Assembly: GCA_028717305.1 (NCBI GenBank) | Contig: JAQUOC010000007.1 | Location: 1-26,738 of the forward strand | Direction: 5' to 3' | Source: Dehalococcoidales bacterium | Lineage (GTDB): Bacteria > Chloroflexota > Dehalococcoidia > Dehalococcoidales > UBA5760 | Length of the DNA: 26,738 nt | Part shown: in pieces, positions 8,416-16,013 of the stretch | How positions within the stretch are numbered: position 1 is the stretch's first letter | Layout: each line of letters begins with the position of its first letter | Notes under the pieces: generated by a model | Seen by the model: only the letters and a program-made list of their open reading frames with translations | Database searches by the model: none | What the model was told of the DNA's origin: nothing | Made by a program: the position numbers and the translations under genes

Positions 8416-8450
8416 TTGACTTCTACATTATATTTGAACTAATATAATGT
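8416..8450 (+). promoter_or_regulatory. MerR-style promoter with 10-bp dyad
   Basis: TTGACT (8416-8421) and a perfect TATAAT (8443-8448) are 21 bp apart, too far for normal sigma-70 use. The spacing is close to the stretched 19-20 bp of MerR-activated promoters. A perfect inverted repeat lies across the spacer and -10: ACATTATATT (8425-8434), 6 nt, AATATAATGT (8441-8450). The preceding MerR gene is the obvious candidate regulator. Confidence 0.5.
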
Positions 8451-8519
8451 CAAGGTGATGTGCACTTAATGATGACAAACCTCCGAGCTAAACCCCCAAC
8501 ACTACCTGTAAAGTTATGA

Positions 8520-8762
8520 TTGCAGTTGATTACAGTGAGTACAATCAAGATTCATAAAAAATCCGAATCAGATAAGAGGCAATTTAGCGGTCACGATTTC
8601 GATCTCAGAGTGACTTCAGACAGTAAAAACTTGGCTCATAGAGAGGCCAAGAAACTTCGTAAACGAGGATTTCACACGAGAGTCGTAGAGTCCGCCTCTG
8701 GATTTTTCCACGTATACAGTAGATTGAAAATAGATAGCCTAAAGCCAATATATAATTCATAG
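8520..8762 (+). CDS. Small protein of unknown function (about 80 residues)
   Basis: I do not recognise this gene. The frame opens with TTG at 8520, directly after an in-frame TGA at 8517. TTG 8526 and GTG 8535 are other possible starts, and no good ribosome-binding site is seen. The product is basic, with a K/R-rich middle (AHREAKKLRKRGFHTRVVE) followed by SGFFHVYSR. That loosely resembles the 'A-x-x-L-x-x-x-G-(F/Y)-x-x-x-V ... (Y/F)-x-V' pattern of SPOR-like or similar alpha/beta units, but not well enough to name it. No signal peptide or membrane segment is present. The same frame upstream reads an ATG-started 16-codon peptide (8469-8519) ending at that TGA. The gene sits behind the dyad promoter at 8416-8450. 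Confidence 0.5.
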   Translation: MQLITVSTIKIHKKSESDKRQFSGHDFDLRVTSDSKNLAHREAKKLRKRGFHTRVVESASGFFHVYSRLKIDSLKPIYNS

Positions 8763-8814
8763 ACTTAATCAGGTATTTTCGTACTAATCTATCCTAGCTA
8801 TTAACCGAATATTT

Positions 8815-8926
8815 ATCTCCGAGCCATTCCACCTAAAGGAATTACTCATGGTGATTGGCCGTAAGGGTATCATGGGAAACTGCGATGCCTCCTGTGTTCG
8901 GAAAGGAGATTTATGCCGGCCATCAT
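8815..8926 (+). promoter_or_regulatory. Moco/Tuco-type riboswitch (RF01055-like) before the tungstate transporter
   Basis: The leader has CTCCGAGCC (8818-8826), an ATTCC/GGAAT hairpin, GGTGATTGGCCG, GGGAAACTGCGATGCCTCC (8875-8893), a CTCCT/AGGAG hairpin and TGCCGGCC (8914-8921). These blocks match, from memory, the conserved segments of the molybdenum-cofactor RNA motif. TGGCCG (8857-8862) is complementary to CGGCCA (8917-8922). The downstream genes encode a Mo/W-oxyanion importer, which fits. I could not decide between the molybdenum and tungsten cofactor subtypes. The gap 8927-9004 holds no clear U-rich terminator. CTCC stretches in the aptamer can pair with the wtpB GGAGG site (8995-8999), so translational control is possible. 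Confidence 0.8.
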
Positions 8927-9004
8927 ATTTTCCCCACATGATTACCATCCTGAGATCAGGTTTCCGTTTATTGCACTCTGTTTTACCCACCGCCGGAGGT
9001 TAGC

Positions 9005-9799
9005 TTGGAAAAACAGTGGCTTAAATCCAACAAACTGACGCTGACCTTCATACTGCTGGGGGCAATCATTTTCCTGTTTATTATTGTGCCTCTATTCCGT
9101 ATGATTTTCGCCTCCGACCCCGGCATATTGAGAGAAACTCTGTTCGATCCCGAGGTAACGAAAGCGATATTGCTGACCCTGTGGGCAGCCCTTATCGCCA
9201 CCGGGATCGGTTTCGTACTCGGGGTGCCTCTAGCTTACCTGCTGGCCCGTTATGAGTTCCGTGGCAAGAAAATAGTCGAGGGGTTGATCGATGTCCCGAT
9301 AGTCGTCCCCCATACCGCTGCCGGTATTGCGTTGCTCTTTGTATTCGGGCGCAACTTCTTTATGGGTAGTGCCTTCAACTCGGTAGGCATTCAGTTTGTC
9401 GATTCCACGGCTGGTATCGTGGTGGCCATGCTGTTTGTCAGCATCCCTTTCCTGATCGACTCAGCTAAGGAAGGATTTAAAAAAGTGGATGTAAGGCTTG
9501 AGAAGGTAGCCCGTACCCTGGGTGCTTCATCCTGGCAAACCTTCTTCAGAATTTCCTTTCCCTTGGCCTGGAGAAGCATACTCTCCGGAAATATAATGAT
9601 GTGGGCCCGTGGCATAAGCGAGTTCGGGGCGGTTATTATCCTTGCCTATCATCCCATGATTGCTCCGACGCTAATCTACGAACGGTTTGAGACTTACGGT
9701 CTTACGTACTCCAGGCCAGTAGCGGTATTATTGATTCTAATAAGTCTTATTATCTTTGTGGTACTGAGGACTCTGGTGCAGCGAGGGAAGCAAAGATGA
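9005..9799 (+). CDS. wtpB: Tungstate/molybdate ABC transporter permease
   Basis: This 264-residue inner-membrane protein forms the channel of the importer. The start is TTG at 9005, fixed by a GGAGG site (8995-8999) five bases upstream. About six hydrophobic segments are visible: ~11-33, 53-80, 92-114, 134-151, 190-213 and 238-257. The cytoplasmic EAA loop (~156-188, EGFKKVDVRLEKVARTLGAS) that docks to the ATPase is well kept. The last codons overlap the ATPase start in an ATGA, so the two are translationally coupled. The WtpB name rests on its WtpA-like partner gene; ModB and TupB are relatives that cannot be excluded by the permease alone. It is probably controlled by the leader riboswitch. 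Confidence 0.85.
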   Translation: MEKQWLKSNKLTLTFILLGAIIFLFIIVPLFRMIFASDPGILRETLFDPEVTKAILLTLWAALIATGIGFVLGVPLAYLLARYEFRGKKIVEGLIDVPIVVPHTAAGIALLFVFGRNFFMGSAFNSVGIQFVDSTAGIVVAMLFVSIPFLIDSAKEGFKKVDVRLEKVARTLGASSWQTFFRISFPLAWRSILSGNIMMWARGISEFGAVIILAYHPMIAPTLIYERFETYGLTYSRPVAVLLILISLIIFVVLRTLVQRGKQR

Positions 9800-10842
9800 T
9801 CAGGGTAAGAAACCTGTGGGTAGATCTCGGTGAATTCGTATTGAAAGATGCGAACATAGACATCAATCATGGTGAGTACTTTGTTATTTTAGGCCCTACC
9901 GGAGCGGGCAAAACAGTCCTTCTCGAATCCATCGCCGGGCTATATCCACTGAAGGAAGGCCGTATATGGCTTAATGATGAAGAGGTTACCAAACTCGAAC
10001 CCGAAAAACGGGGCATCAGCATCGTCTACCAGGATCAGATGCTTTTCCCGCACCTCTCGGTCAAGGATAATATCACCTTCGGTCTGAGAATTCGCAAAAT
10101 GAAACCTGCTGAAATCGAACGTACTTTAAGCTGGCTGGCAGGGTTGCTGGGTATACAGCACCTGCTTAGCCGCAAGCCGGATACTCTCAGCGGGGGAGAG
10201 AAGCAGAAGGTGGCCCTGGCCCGGGCTTTGAGCGTTAAGCCCAGGTTGCTTTTGCTGGACGAACCCCTCAGCGCCCTTGACCCGAACAGCCGTGAGATAC
10301 TCCAGCGTGAACTACGTAGTATACATGAAGAGTACCGGGTCACCACAGTCCACGTTACCCATGATTTTGAGGAGGCGATTGCTCTGGCTGACCGTGTTGC
10401 CGTAATCGGGGACGGTTGCGTCCAGCAGATAGGTACTCCGGAGCAGATATTCCGCCAGCCCGGTTCAGAGTTCGTCGCTCGCTTCGCTATGGTGAGAAAT
10501 ATTTTCCGAGGTGAAGTAGTTGAAGGTGAAGATGGAGATGCCCGCTTCCGCGTCGACGGAGTGAACCTTTCCGTTGTCACCGGACACCGCGGACAGTATC
10601 ACGCGTCCCTCCGGCCCGAGGACATCATCGTCTCCCATGCTCCTTTTCCCTCGAGCGCCCGTAACTCGTTTGTGGGGCGGATAACCGGTATTGCCGACAA
10701 GGGCTCTACTCTCCTGCTTACGGTAAAGGTTCCCCCCGATTTTGTCTGCCTTATTACGCGCAACTCTTTCGATGCCATGGCACTGTCGATAGGTGATACT
10801 GTTTACCTTACTTTCAAGGCATCTGCGGTCAATATCTTCTAA
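9796..10842 (+). CDS. wtpC: Tungstate/molybdate ABC transporter ATP-binding protein
   Basis: The 348-residue ATPase powers the importer. Walker A is GPTGAGKT (33-40), the Q-loop Gln is at 79, the signature is LSGGEKQ (131-137), Walker B is LLLLDEP (151-157), with a D-loop SALD and the H-loop His at 189. All are intact. After the nucleotide-binding domain (to ~230) there is a C-terminal regulatory region of about 110 residues (SLRPEDII, then GRITGIADKGSTLLLTVKV). This looks like a TOBE-type oxyanion-binding domain as in ModC/WtpC, which in some relatives mediates trans-inhibition by the substrate. It overlaps wtpB by 4 nt and is followed by wtpA after 79 nt. Confidence 0.9.
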   Translation: MIRVRNLWVDLGEFVLKDANIDINHGEYFVILGPTGAGKTVLLESIAGLYPLKEGRIWLNDEEVTKLEPEKRGISIVYQDQMLFPHLSVKDNITFGLRIRKMKPAEIERTLSWLAGLLGIQHLLSRKPDTLSGGEKQKVALARALSVKPRLLLLDEPLSALDPNSREILQRELRSIHEEYRVTTVHVTHDFEEAIALADRVAVIGDGCVQQIGTPEQIFRQPGSEFVARFAMVRNIFRGEVVEGEDGDARFRVDGVNLSVVTGHRGQYHASLRPEDIIVSHAPFPSSARNSFVGRITGIADKGSTLLLTVKVPPDFVCLITRNSFDAMALSIGDTVYLTFKASAVNIF

Positions 10843-10921
10843 AGGGGGTTATGATGTGAAAAATTAAATACCTGATCAGTCCTTTATTGCGTAACTCAAT
10901 ATCTATCTGGAGGTTGATAAG

Positions 10922-11896
10922 ATGAAAAAAAGATTTTCTGTAGTCGCTCTTTGTCTGGCAGCCAGTCTTGTGCTGAGTCTGGCGGTAGGATGTACTAAAC
11001 AGCCGGCTGCCGAAGCGGAGCTGTCGGGGACACTGCACGTATTTCATGCTGGTAGCTTAACGGCGCCATTCGATGAAATAACCCGGGGGTTCAATGAGAT
11101 CCATCCCGACGTAGAAGTGCTGGCTGAAGCGGCCGGAAGTGCCACTACCATCCGCAAGGTCACCGAACTCGGTAAGGACTGTGGCGTGATTGGTTCCGCC
11201 GACTACCTGTTGATTCCCCAGCTCATGTTCCCTGACTATGCCGACTGGTATTTGATCTTTGCCACCAACCAAATGTGCATTGCCTATAACGACGGCTCTC
11301 AGTATGCCGATGAGATAAACGGCGATAACTGGTATGAGATACTGCAGAGAGATGGGGTCACCTATGGGCGTAGTGATCCCGATCAGGACCCGTGTGGCTA
11401 CCGAACCCTGATGGTATGGCAGCTGGCGGAGGAACACTACAATGTGCCGGGATTATACGATGCGCTTTATCAGGCTGAAGGGGATTTAATGCGCCCGAAG
11501 TCTGTCGACCTGATTGCCCTCCTGGAATCCGGCGATCTGGACTATGCCTTTGAATACACCTCGGTGGCTGCCGAGCAAGGGCTGGAGTATATAGAGCTAC
11601 CGGCCCAAATAAACCTGTCCGACGAGACCTACAGCGAATTCTATGATACCGCCGTAGTGGAAATCGCCGGCACTGAGCCCGGGACTACCATCGAACAGAG
11701 AGGAACGGCAATCGTCTACGGTGTTACCATACCTGCTGACTCTCCTGAGTATGACCTGGGCCTGGCCTGGATTGACCATCTTCTCAGCGATGAGGGTGTA
11801 GCGGTGATGGAAGCATACGGTCAGCCAGCCGTTGTTCCTGCCCAGACTAACGACGCCAGCAAAGTGCCCGAGCTGCTTCAGAAATATCTCGATTAG
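10922..11896 (+). CDS. wtpA: Tungstate/molybdate-binding lipoprotein WtpA
   Basis: This is a 324-residue substrate-binding protein. GGAGG lies ~8 nt before the ATG. The signal peptide ends in a lipobox (LAVGC, Cys24), so it is tethered to the outer face of the membrane. The sequence VFHAGSLTAPF (40-50), GSAD (91-94), GRSDPDQDPCGYR (149-161) and AFEYTSVA (209-216) follows the WtpA/archaeal ModA family. In that family the oxyanion is held in octahedral coordination by Ser residues plus an Asp and a Glu. Asp152 or Asp154 and Glu211 are the likely counterparts; this mapping is by eye. It differs from classical ModA and TupA, hence the Wtp name. Affinity for tungstate over molybdate is family knowledge, not visible here. 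Last gene of wtpB-wtpC-wtpA. Confidence 0.85.
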   Translation: MKKRFSVVALCLAASLVLSLAVGCTKQPAAEAELSGTLHVFHAGSLTAPFDEITRGFNEIHPDVEVLAEAAGSATTIRKVTELGKDCGVIGSADYLLIPQLMFPDYADWYLIFATNQMCIAYNDGSQYADEINGDNWYEILQRDGVTYGRSDPDQDPCGYRTLMVWQLAEEHYNVPGLYDALYQAEGDLMRPKSVDLIALLESGDLDYAFEYTSVAAEQGLEYIELPAQINLSDETYSEFYDTAVVEIAGTEPGTTIEQRGTAIVYGVTIPADSPEYDLGLAWIDHLLSDEGVAVMEAYGQPAVVPAQTNDASKVPELLQKYLD

Positions 11897-11967
11897 CCAA
11901 CCTTAATAAAAACAGTACAATAGATAAACCAAAGAATTTTACTGATTTATCATATATTATGAGTTAT

Positions 11968-12009
11968 AGAGATAAGAAGTGAGTAGCAAATCACTCACTT
12001 CTTATCTCT
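11968..12009. terminator. 17-bp perfect hairpin after wtpA
   Basis: AGAGATAAGAAGTGAGT (11968-11984) is the exact reverse complement of 11993-12009, with an 8-nt loop. It starts 71 nt after the wtpA stop. Neither side has a clear U-tract, so it is either a factor-assisted terminator or an RNA-processing/stability hairpin rather than a textbook intrinsic terminator. Confidence 0.45.
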
Positions 12010-12156
12010 CCATTCCCCTATACACCTTCAAACTCTCCTCAAACCTCACCTTCCCCCAACCACAACTTCCCTACCCACATGCCCTGTAATGCAATCCTAC
12101 ACAATGACAATAGCATAAGCCAATTGATGAAAATGCAAGCGCTTGTATTGTAGCGC
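12005..12156 (+). repeat. ~150-bp dispersed repeat, copy 1 (contains palindrome copy C, 12124-12156)
   Basis: It matches 24243-24399 along its length, with shared blocks such as CAAACTCTCCTCAAACCTC, CTACCCACATGC, CTGTAATGCAAT and ACAATG-CAA-AGCATAAGCCA. Its right end carries the AATGCAAGCGCTTGTATT palindrome, the same core found alone at 6459, 23468 and 26496. It lies between the wtpA hairpin and the ABC ATPase relic. Confidence 0.8.
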
Positions 12157-12189
12157 ATCATATTCAATATTTGTTAGGATGCAGTAGTA

Positions 12190-12627
12190 TTGACTTTTAC
12201 CGTTTTCCATCATATTCTATACTCAATAATTTCATATAGGAGACATTTCAAGGAAATATGTGATGAGGCACTTGATCTATTTCCTGATATTAAGCCACAT
12301 CTCAATGATAAGTCTGCCACCTTAAGCGGGGGAGAGGCACAAATGGTTGAGTTAGCTATGGCAGTAGTCAGGAGACCTCGACCTAGACTATTACTAATCG
12401 ATGAGCCATCAACTGGCTTATCTCCAGAGAACGTCCACAGGTTTGCAGAGAAGATTCGTACTTTAAAAGGGGAAACTACAGTAGTAATTGTAGAACAAGT
12501 TATCCACGCGGCTATTAAGATAGCTGATAAATATGCTGTTATTAGAGACGGTAAGATTCTGCACCAAGACAGAGTGTGTGACATCGAGAAAGACGAAGAT
12601 ACTGTACAAAAATGCATCCTCGGTTAG
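12190..12627 (+). pseudogene. 5'-truncated ABC transporter ATPase relic (LivF/LivG-like)
   Basis: The open frame (first possible start TTG 12190, 145 codons) encodes only the second half of an ABC ATPase. It has the signature LSGGEAQ, Walker B RLLLIDEPSTGLSP and an H-loop-like position (VIVEQ), and ends with the typical C-terminus ...KCILG. Homology to branched-chain amino acid type ATPases begins around codon 16 (YRRHFKEICDEALDLFP). The Walker A and Q-loop half is missing, so it cannot hydrolyse ATP alone. No permease or binding-protein genes adjoin it. Base composition is AT-richer than its neighbours. The break lies about 75 bp from the end of the dispersed repeat, which may mark the rearrangement. 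No convincing ribosome-binding site. Confidence 0.7.
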
Positions 12628-12986
12628 TATCAATAGACCAAGCTCTGATGTTGAGATTTATGTATTCAGTTGAGCACCCCGCCCATAATATTAATTCTTT
12701 AGTGATTGTAACTTATTGAAAGGTAGCTTTAGGCGTCTTTAGTAATTGAACCAACCATATGCAATGTAAAATACCTAAATTTTAGTACCGATTATTTCAT
12801 CCTGGATACCAATTTGTGTAATCTATAAATGAGATCATCACTCGATACTGATTATACTCCTAATTAAACATTGACCTAATTAATGACCACGAGATATGAA
12901 ATTTATGAAGCGATGAGGAACTCAGTAGTTGGTGATTATCACATGGAAAAACCGGATTAATCAGATTGTTTAGAAAGTCAAGTAAT
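12628..12986 (+). other. AT-rich intergenic region with one promoter candidate
   Basis: No coding sequence or structured RNA is recognisable. A possible promoter for gcvT-glyA is TTGACC (12871-12876), 18-bp spacer, TATGAA (12895-12900), about 85 nt before the chosen start. No glycine aptamer is present on this side of the fused gene. Confidence 0.4.
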
Positions 12987-15668
12987 ATGGCGGAAATGAA
13001 ACGTACTCCACTATATGAAGAACATCTTAAGCTGGGGGCCAGAATGGTTGAATTTTCCGGTTGGGAAATGCCACTGAACTACCCCGGCGGAATAATCGCA
13101 GAACACTTAGCAACGAGGAAGTTTGGCGGGCTGTTTGATGTTTCTCACATGGGCAGATTTTTGATAAACGGCCCTGATGCTCTACCCTTCATGCAACACG
13201 TCCTAACCAACAATGCCGCGGCCTTGCTACCAGGGCAATCCCAATACACCATACTACAGAACGAAAACGGCGGAGCGGTTGACGACGCTTACCTCTACCA
13301 CATTGAGCAGGGGAAATACATCCTAGTGGTCAACGCTTCCAACACGGAGAAGGATTGGGTGTGGCTACGGAAGTACCAGCCACAATTTTCTGATGTAGTT
13401 ATCGAAGACCATACTGCCAGAATTGCCATGCTGTCACTACAGGGACCGATGACAAAAGCTTTACTAGAAGAAATCGTGGGGGAAACTTCACAACTTCCAG
13501 AGCCGTCGAGGAACAGGCTGGCTATTGCCGAGATGCTTGGAACCAAAGTGCCGATAGCTAGGACAGGGTATGCTGCTGAGCCGATATGTTTTGAGTTATT
13601 TCCGCCCGCAGATATTGCCGCATCTCTTTATAGAAAGTTACTGGAAAACGGCAAAAAGTCAGGTGTTCTACCTGTGGGACTGGGAGCCAGAGATACACTG
13701 AGGTTAGAAGCTGGCCTTCCTTTGTATGGTCATGAGCTCGGAACTGATGACGAAGGGTATGATATCCCCATTTTTGCAATACCTCAAGCTAAAATCGCGG
13801 TGAGTTTCAGCCGTCTCAAAGGTAACTTCATCGGCAGAGAAGCACTGATGAAGCAATTTGAAGAAACCAAACTGAGAGAAGAGGCACGACTCACAGTAGA
13901 TAAAGAGAAGCAAAAGGTTCCCAAGGCCATACTTCTAATGGTTATAGAAAACAGCGGCATCGCTAGAGCTGGTTGCCCTGTCTATGTTAATGATCGTCTT
14001 GTTGGCAAAGTAACCAGTGGCAGCATGGTTCCTTTCTGGAAGATGACTGGTACCGGAACTAGTGCGAAGCCCGGTAATGAATCCGATAAAAGAGCGATAT
14101 GTTTAGCATATGTTGATTCTGATCTAAGAGAAGGCCAAAGAACTAAGATCGTTATCAGGGACAAAACTGCTGAGGCAATAATTATCAGGAGGGCCATCGG
14201 TAGCGAAGCTGCGCCCTATGCCCGGTCATTAATGATTGAGGATTTGCTGAAGACTTCGCCCGTGAGTCACGAGAAGACAATCGTATACCTGAGCAAAAGA
14301 CTGGTCAGAAGAACGTGCGAAAACACTGCGTGGAGACAAAAAGATACCATCAATCTGATACCATCTGAGAATACCCCCTCACCACTGGTAAGGTTACTTA
14401 CAATAGCTGATCCATCGGGAAGGTATGCTGAACATAAGAGAGTAAAAGCTTTAGGGGATGTTGCAGCATACTACTATCAAGGAACGGGGTTTATATCTGA
14501 AGTAGAAGCGGAATTAATCGAAAAGATGAAGGAATTCCTGGGCTGCTCCGAAGTGGAGGTCAGGGCAATTAGCGGCCAGATGGCTAATACCATCGTATTC
14601 AGTGGCCTCCAGGATTATCTCAACAGGTTAGACAAACGGATAGAACCCAGGAGATTGAGAAGCGTAATGAACCATCACATTGGTAAGGGAGGGCATCTAA
14701 GTGCGCAACCGATGGGTGCCTTAAGGAATTACGTTGCGATAGACCCTTTAACAGAAAGATGGGCGGTGGTAAATTTCCCTGTTCTGCCAGATAACCCTTA
14801 CCGAATAGATGTTCCCCGGATGGTAGAACTTATTGAAGAGCACAAACCGGAGCTTATTATCTTTGGTAAGAGCCTGATATTACATCCCGAACCTGTAAAT
14901 GAGTTGGCAGACATAGTGGCCGGAATTAAGCCTAAACCAATAATTATGTATGATGCAGCCCATGTTCTCGGACTGCTCGGTCCGATTTTCCAGGAGCCGT
15001 TAAGGGAAGGAGCAGATATCATAACTGCCTCGACTCACAAGACCTTCTTCGGCCCCCAGAGAGGCATAATCGCCAGCAATATGAGTGCGAACACAGAGTA
15101 CTCCGACCTATGGGAGAATATAGTGAAGAGAGCCTTCCCCGGCAGCGTGAGTAACCACCATCTTGGCACTCTGCTCGGGCTGCTGATGGCAACCTACGAG
15201 ATGAACACCTACGGACGCGATTACCAAAAGCAAGTAATCGCCAACGCCAAAGCATTAGCAATAGCCTTAAAAAAGTGCGGACTGCAAGTAGAAGGAGACC
15301 CCAAAGTCAATTATACCGAGACGCATCAGGTTATACTAAGGGTAGGGTATGCCAAAGGTGTCGAGATCGCGGAAAGGTTGGAAAAGAACAACATTATTGT
15401 GAACTACCAGGCCCTACCTGACGATGAGGCCTTCACTGCCAGCAGCGGCCTGAGGTTAGGTGTCCAGGAAATGACCAGGTTTGGCATGAAGGAGAAGGAC
15501 TTTGCTATTTTAGCCAGGTACATCGCATCAGTAATACTTGAAGAAGAAGTGGTAGCACAGAAAATTTCCAGTTTCAGAGAAAAGTTCACCGATATGCAAT
15601 ATTGTCTATCGGAGGAGCAGGCAGAACCTTTGCTGAACGATCTCATCAAGGCATTAGTAGAACCATAA
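12987..15668 (+). CDS. GcvT-GlyA fusion: aminomethyltransferase plus divergent serine hydroxymethyltransferase
   Basis: A single frame of 893 codons from ATG 12987; a TTG at 12966 would add seven residues, and numbers here follow that longer form. Residues ~11-420 are GcvT (T-protein): RTPLYEEHLKLGARMVEFSGWEMP start, QSQYTILQNENGGAVDD with the conserved Asp pair 106-107, LVVNASN, and a C-terminal barrel. It releases NH3 from the aminomethyl-lipoyl H-protein and makes methylene-THF. Residues ~440-900 are a PLP-dependent serine hydroxymethyltransferase: LIPSEN (Glu468), GKGGHLS (His577), YDAAH (Asp663), STHKTFFGP (Lys692, Schiff base) and SGLRLG (Arg830). It combines that C1 unit with glycine to give serine. 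All key residues are kept, and there is no stop or frameshift at the join (~420-440). The SHMT half is clearly divergent from E. coli GlyA. The ribosome-binding site is weak. The tandem glycine riboswitch and gcvH follow. Confidence 0.9.
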   Translation: MAEMKRTPLYEEHLKLGARMVEFSGWEMPLNYPGGIIAEHLATRKFGGLFDVSHMGRFLINGPDALPFMQHVLTNNAAALLPGQSQYTILQNENGGAVDDAYLYHIEQGKYILVVNASNTEKDWVWLRKYQPQFSDVVIEDHTARIAMLSLQGPMTKALLEEIVGETSQLPEPSRNRLAIAEMLGTKVPIARTGYAAEPICFELFPPADIAASLYRKLLENGKKSGVLPVGLGARDTLRLEAGLPLYGHELGTDDEGYDIPIFAIPQAKIAVSFSRLKGNFIGREALMKQFEETKLREEARLTVDKEKQKVPKAILLMVIENSGIARAGCPVYVNDRLVGKVTSGSMVPFWKMTGTGTSAKPGNESDKRAICLAYVDSDLREGQRTKIVIRDKTAEAIIIRRAIGSEAAPYARSLMIEDLLKTSPVSHEKTIVYLSKRLVRRTCENTAWRQKDTINLIPSENTPSPLVRLLTIADPSGRYAEHKRVKALGDVAAYYYQGTGFISEVEAELIEKMKEFLGCSEVEVRAISGQMANTIVFSGLQDYLNRLDKRIEPRRLRSVMNHHIGKGGHLSAQPMGALRNYVAIDPLTERWAVVNFPVLPDNPYRIDVPRMVELIEEHKPELIIFGKSLILHPEPVNELADIVAGIKPKPIIMYDAAHVLGLLGPIFQEPLREGADIITASTHKTFFGPQRGIIASNMSANTEYSDLWENIVKRAFPGSVSNHHLGTLLGLLMATYEMNTYGRDYQKQVIANAKALAIALKKCGLQVEGDPKVNYTETHQVILRVGYAKGVEIAERLEKNNIIVNYQALPDDEAFTASSGLRLGVQEMTRFGMKEKDFAILARYIASVILEEEVVAQKISSFREKFTDMQYCLSEEQAEPLLNDLIKALVEP

Positions 15669-15744
15669 CATTTTTACATCAATCATCATATCTTTTTCCG
15701 CCGAATTCCCCATTTTAACAATGCATGATCACCAAGCTTTCCGA

Positions 15745-15774
15745 TTGACAATCAAAGTGATATGTGATTAGATA
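15745..15774 (+). promoter_or_regulatory. Promoter of the glycine riboswitch/gcvH operon
   Basis: TTGACA (15745-15750), 18-bp spacer, TAGATA (15769-15774). The predicted start near 15781 coincides with the first base of the aptamer 1 closing stem. Confidence 0.65.
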
Positions 15775-15780
15775 TTGCGG

Positions 15781-15979
15781 CATGAGGCAGGAGAGACCCT
15801 TGATGGGAGCCGAAGGGGCAAGGGACCGGGTGATGATCCCGAATCTTGAAACTCTCAGGCAAAAGGACTGCCTCAGTAATAACCTCTGGAGAGATCCTGG
15901 TAAGGTCACCGAAGGAGTAAGTCTGTATATTCTGTATATAGAGTAAAAGACAATCTCTCAGGTAAAAGGACAGAGGGGG
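15781..15979 (+). promoter_or_regulatory. Tandem glycine riboswitch (two aptamers)
   Basis: Aptamer 1 (15782-15876) is closed by TGAGGCAG/CTGCCTCA. It holds GGAGAGA, GGGAGCCGAAGGGGCAA and ACTCTCAGGCAAAAGGACTG, the conserved glycine-aptamer core. Aptamer 2 (15880-15979) starts CCTCTGGAGAGATCC, has CACCGAAGGAGTAAG, and ends CTCTCAGGTAAAAGGACAGAGG, closed by CCTCTG/CAGAGG. A short linker (~15877-15882) joins them. It is the leader of gcvH-gcvPA-gcvPB-lpd-lipB-lipA. Glycine binding should turn the operon on. Confidence 0.95.
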
Positions 15980-16013
15980 TAATCTGATAAACTCAGATCA
16001 CCCCCTCTTGTTT
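15972..16013 (+). terminator. Riboswitch-controlled terminator
   Basis: AGAGGGGGT (15972-15980) pairs with ACCCCCTCT (16000-16008), with an inner ATCTG/CAGAT stem, followed by the modest U-run TTGTTT. The left arm overlaps the 3' strand of the aptamer 2 closing stem, so glycine binding should prevent it from forming. A competing 10-bp hairpin joins ACTCAGATCA (15991-16000) with TGATCTGAGT (16013-16022). Confidence 0.85.

Noticed and set aside
8517..8519. Selenocysteine readthrough at the TGA before the small unknown gene
   Set aside because: No SECIS-like hairpin seen and the upstream 16 codons show no domain. Kept only as a question about the start.
10035..10580. 181-codon minus-strand open frame inside wtpC
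   Set aside because: Ser/Arg-rich shadow of the ATPase, with no ribosome-binding site or family resemblance.
12628..12986. Possible second glycine riboswitch before gcvT-glyA
   Set aside because: None of the aptamer core blocks (GGAGAGA, CTCTCAGG, AAAGGAC) is present.
15764..15946. 60-codon open frame over the glycine riboswitch
   Set aside because: It lies entirely in conserved aptamer sequence, so it is RNA, not protein.
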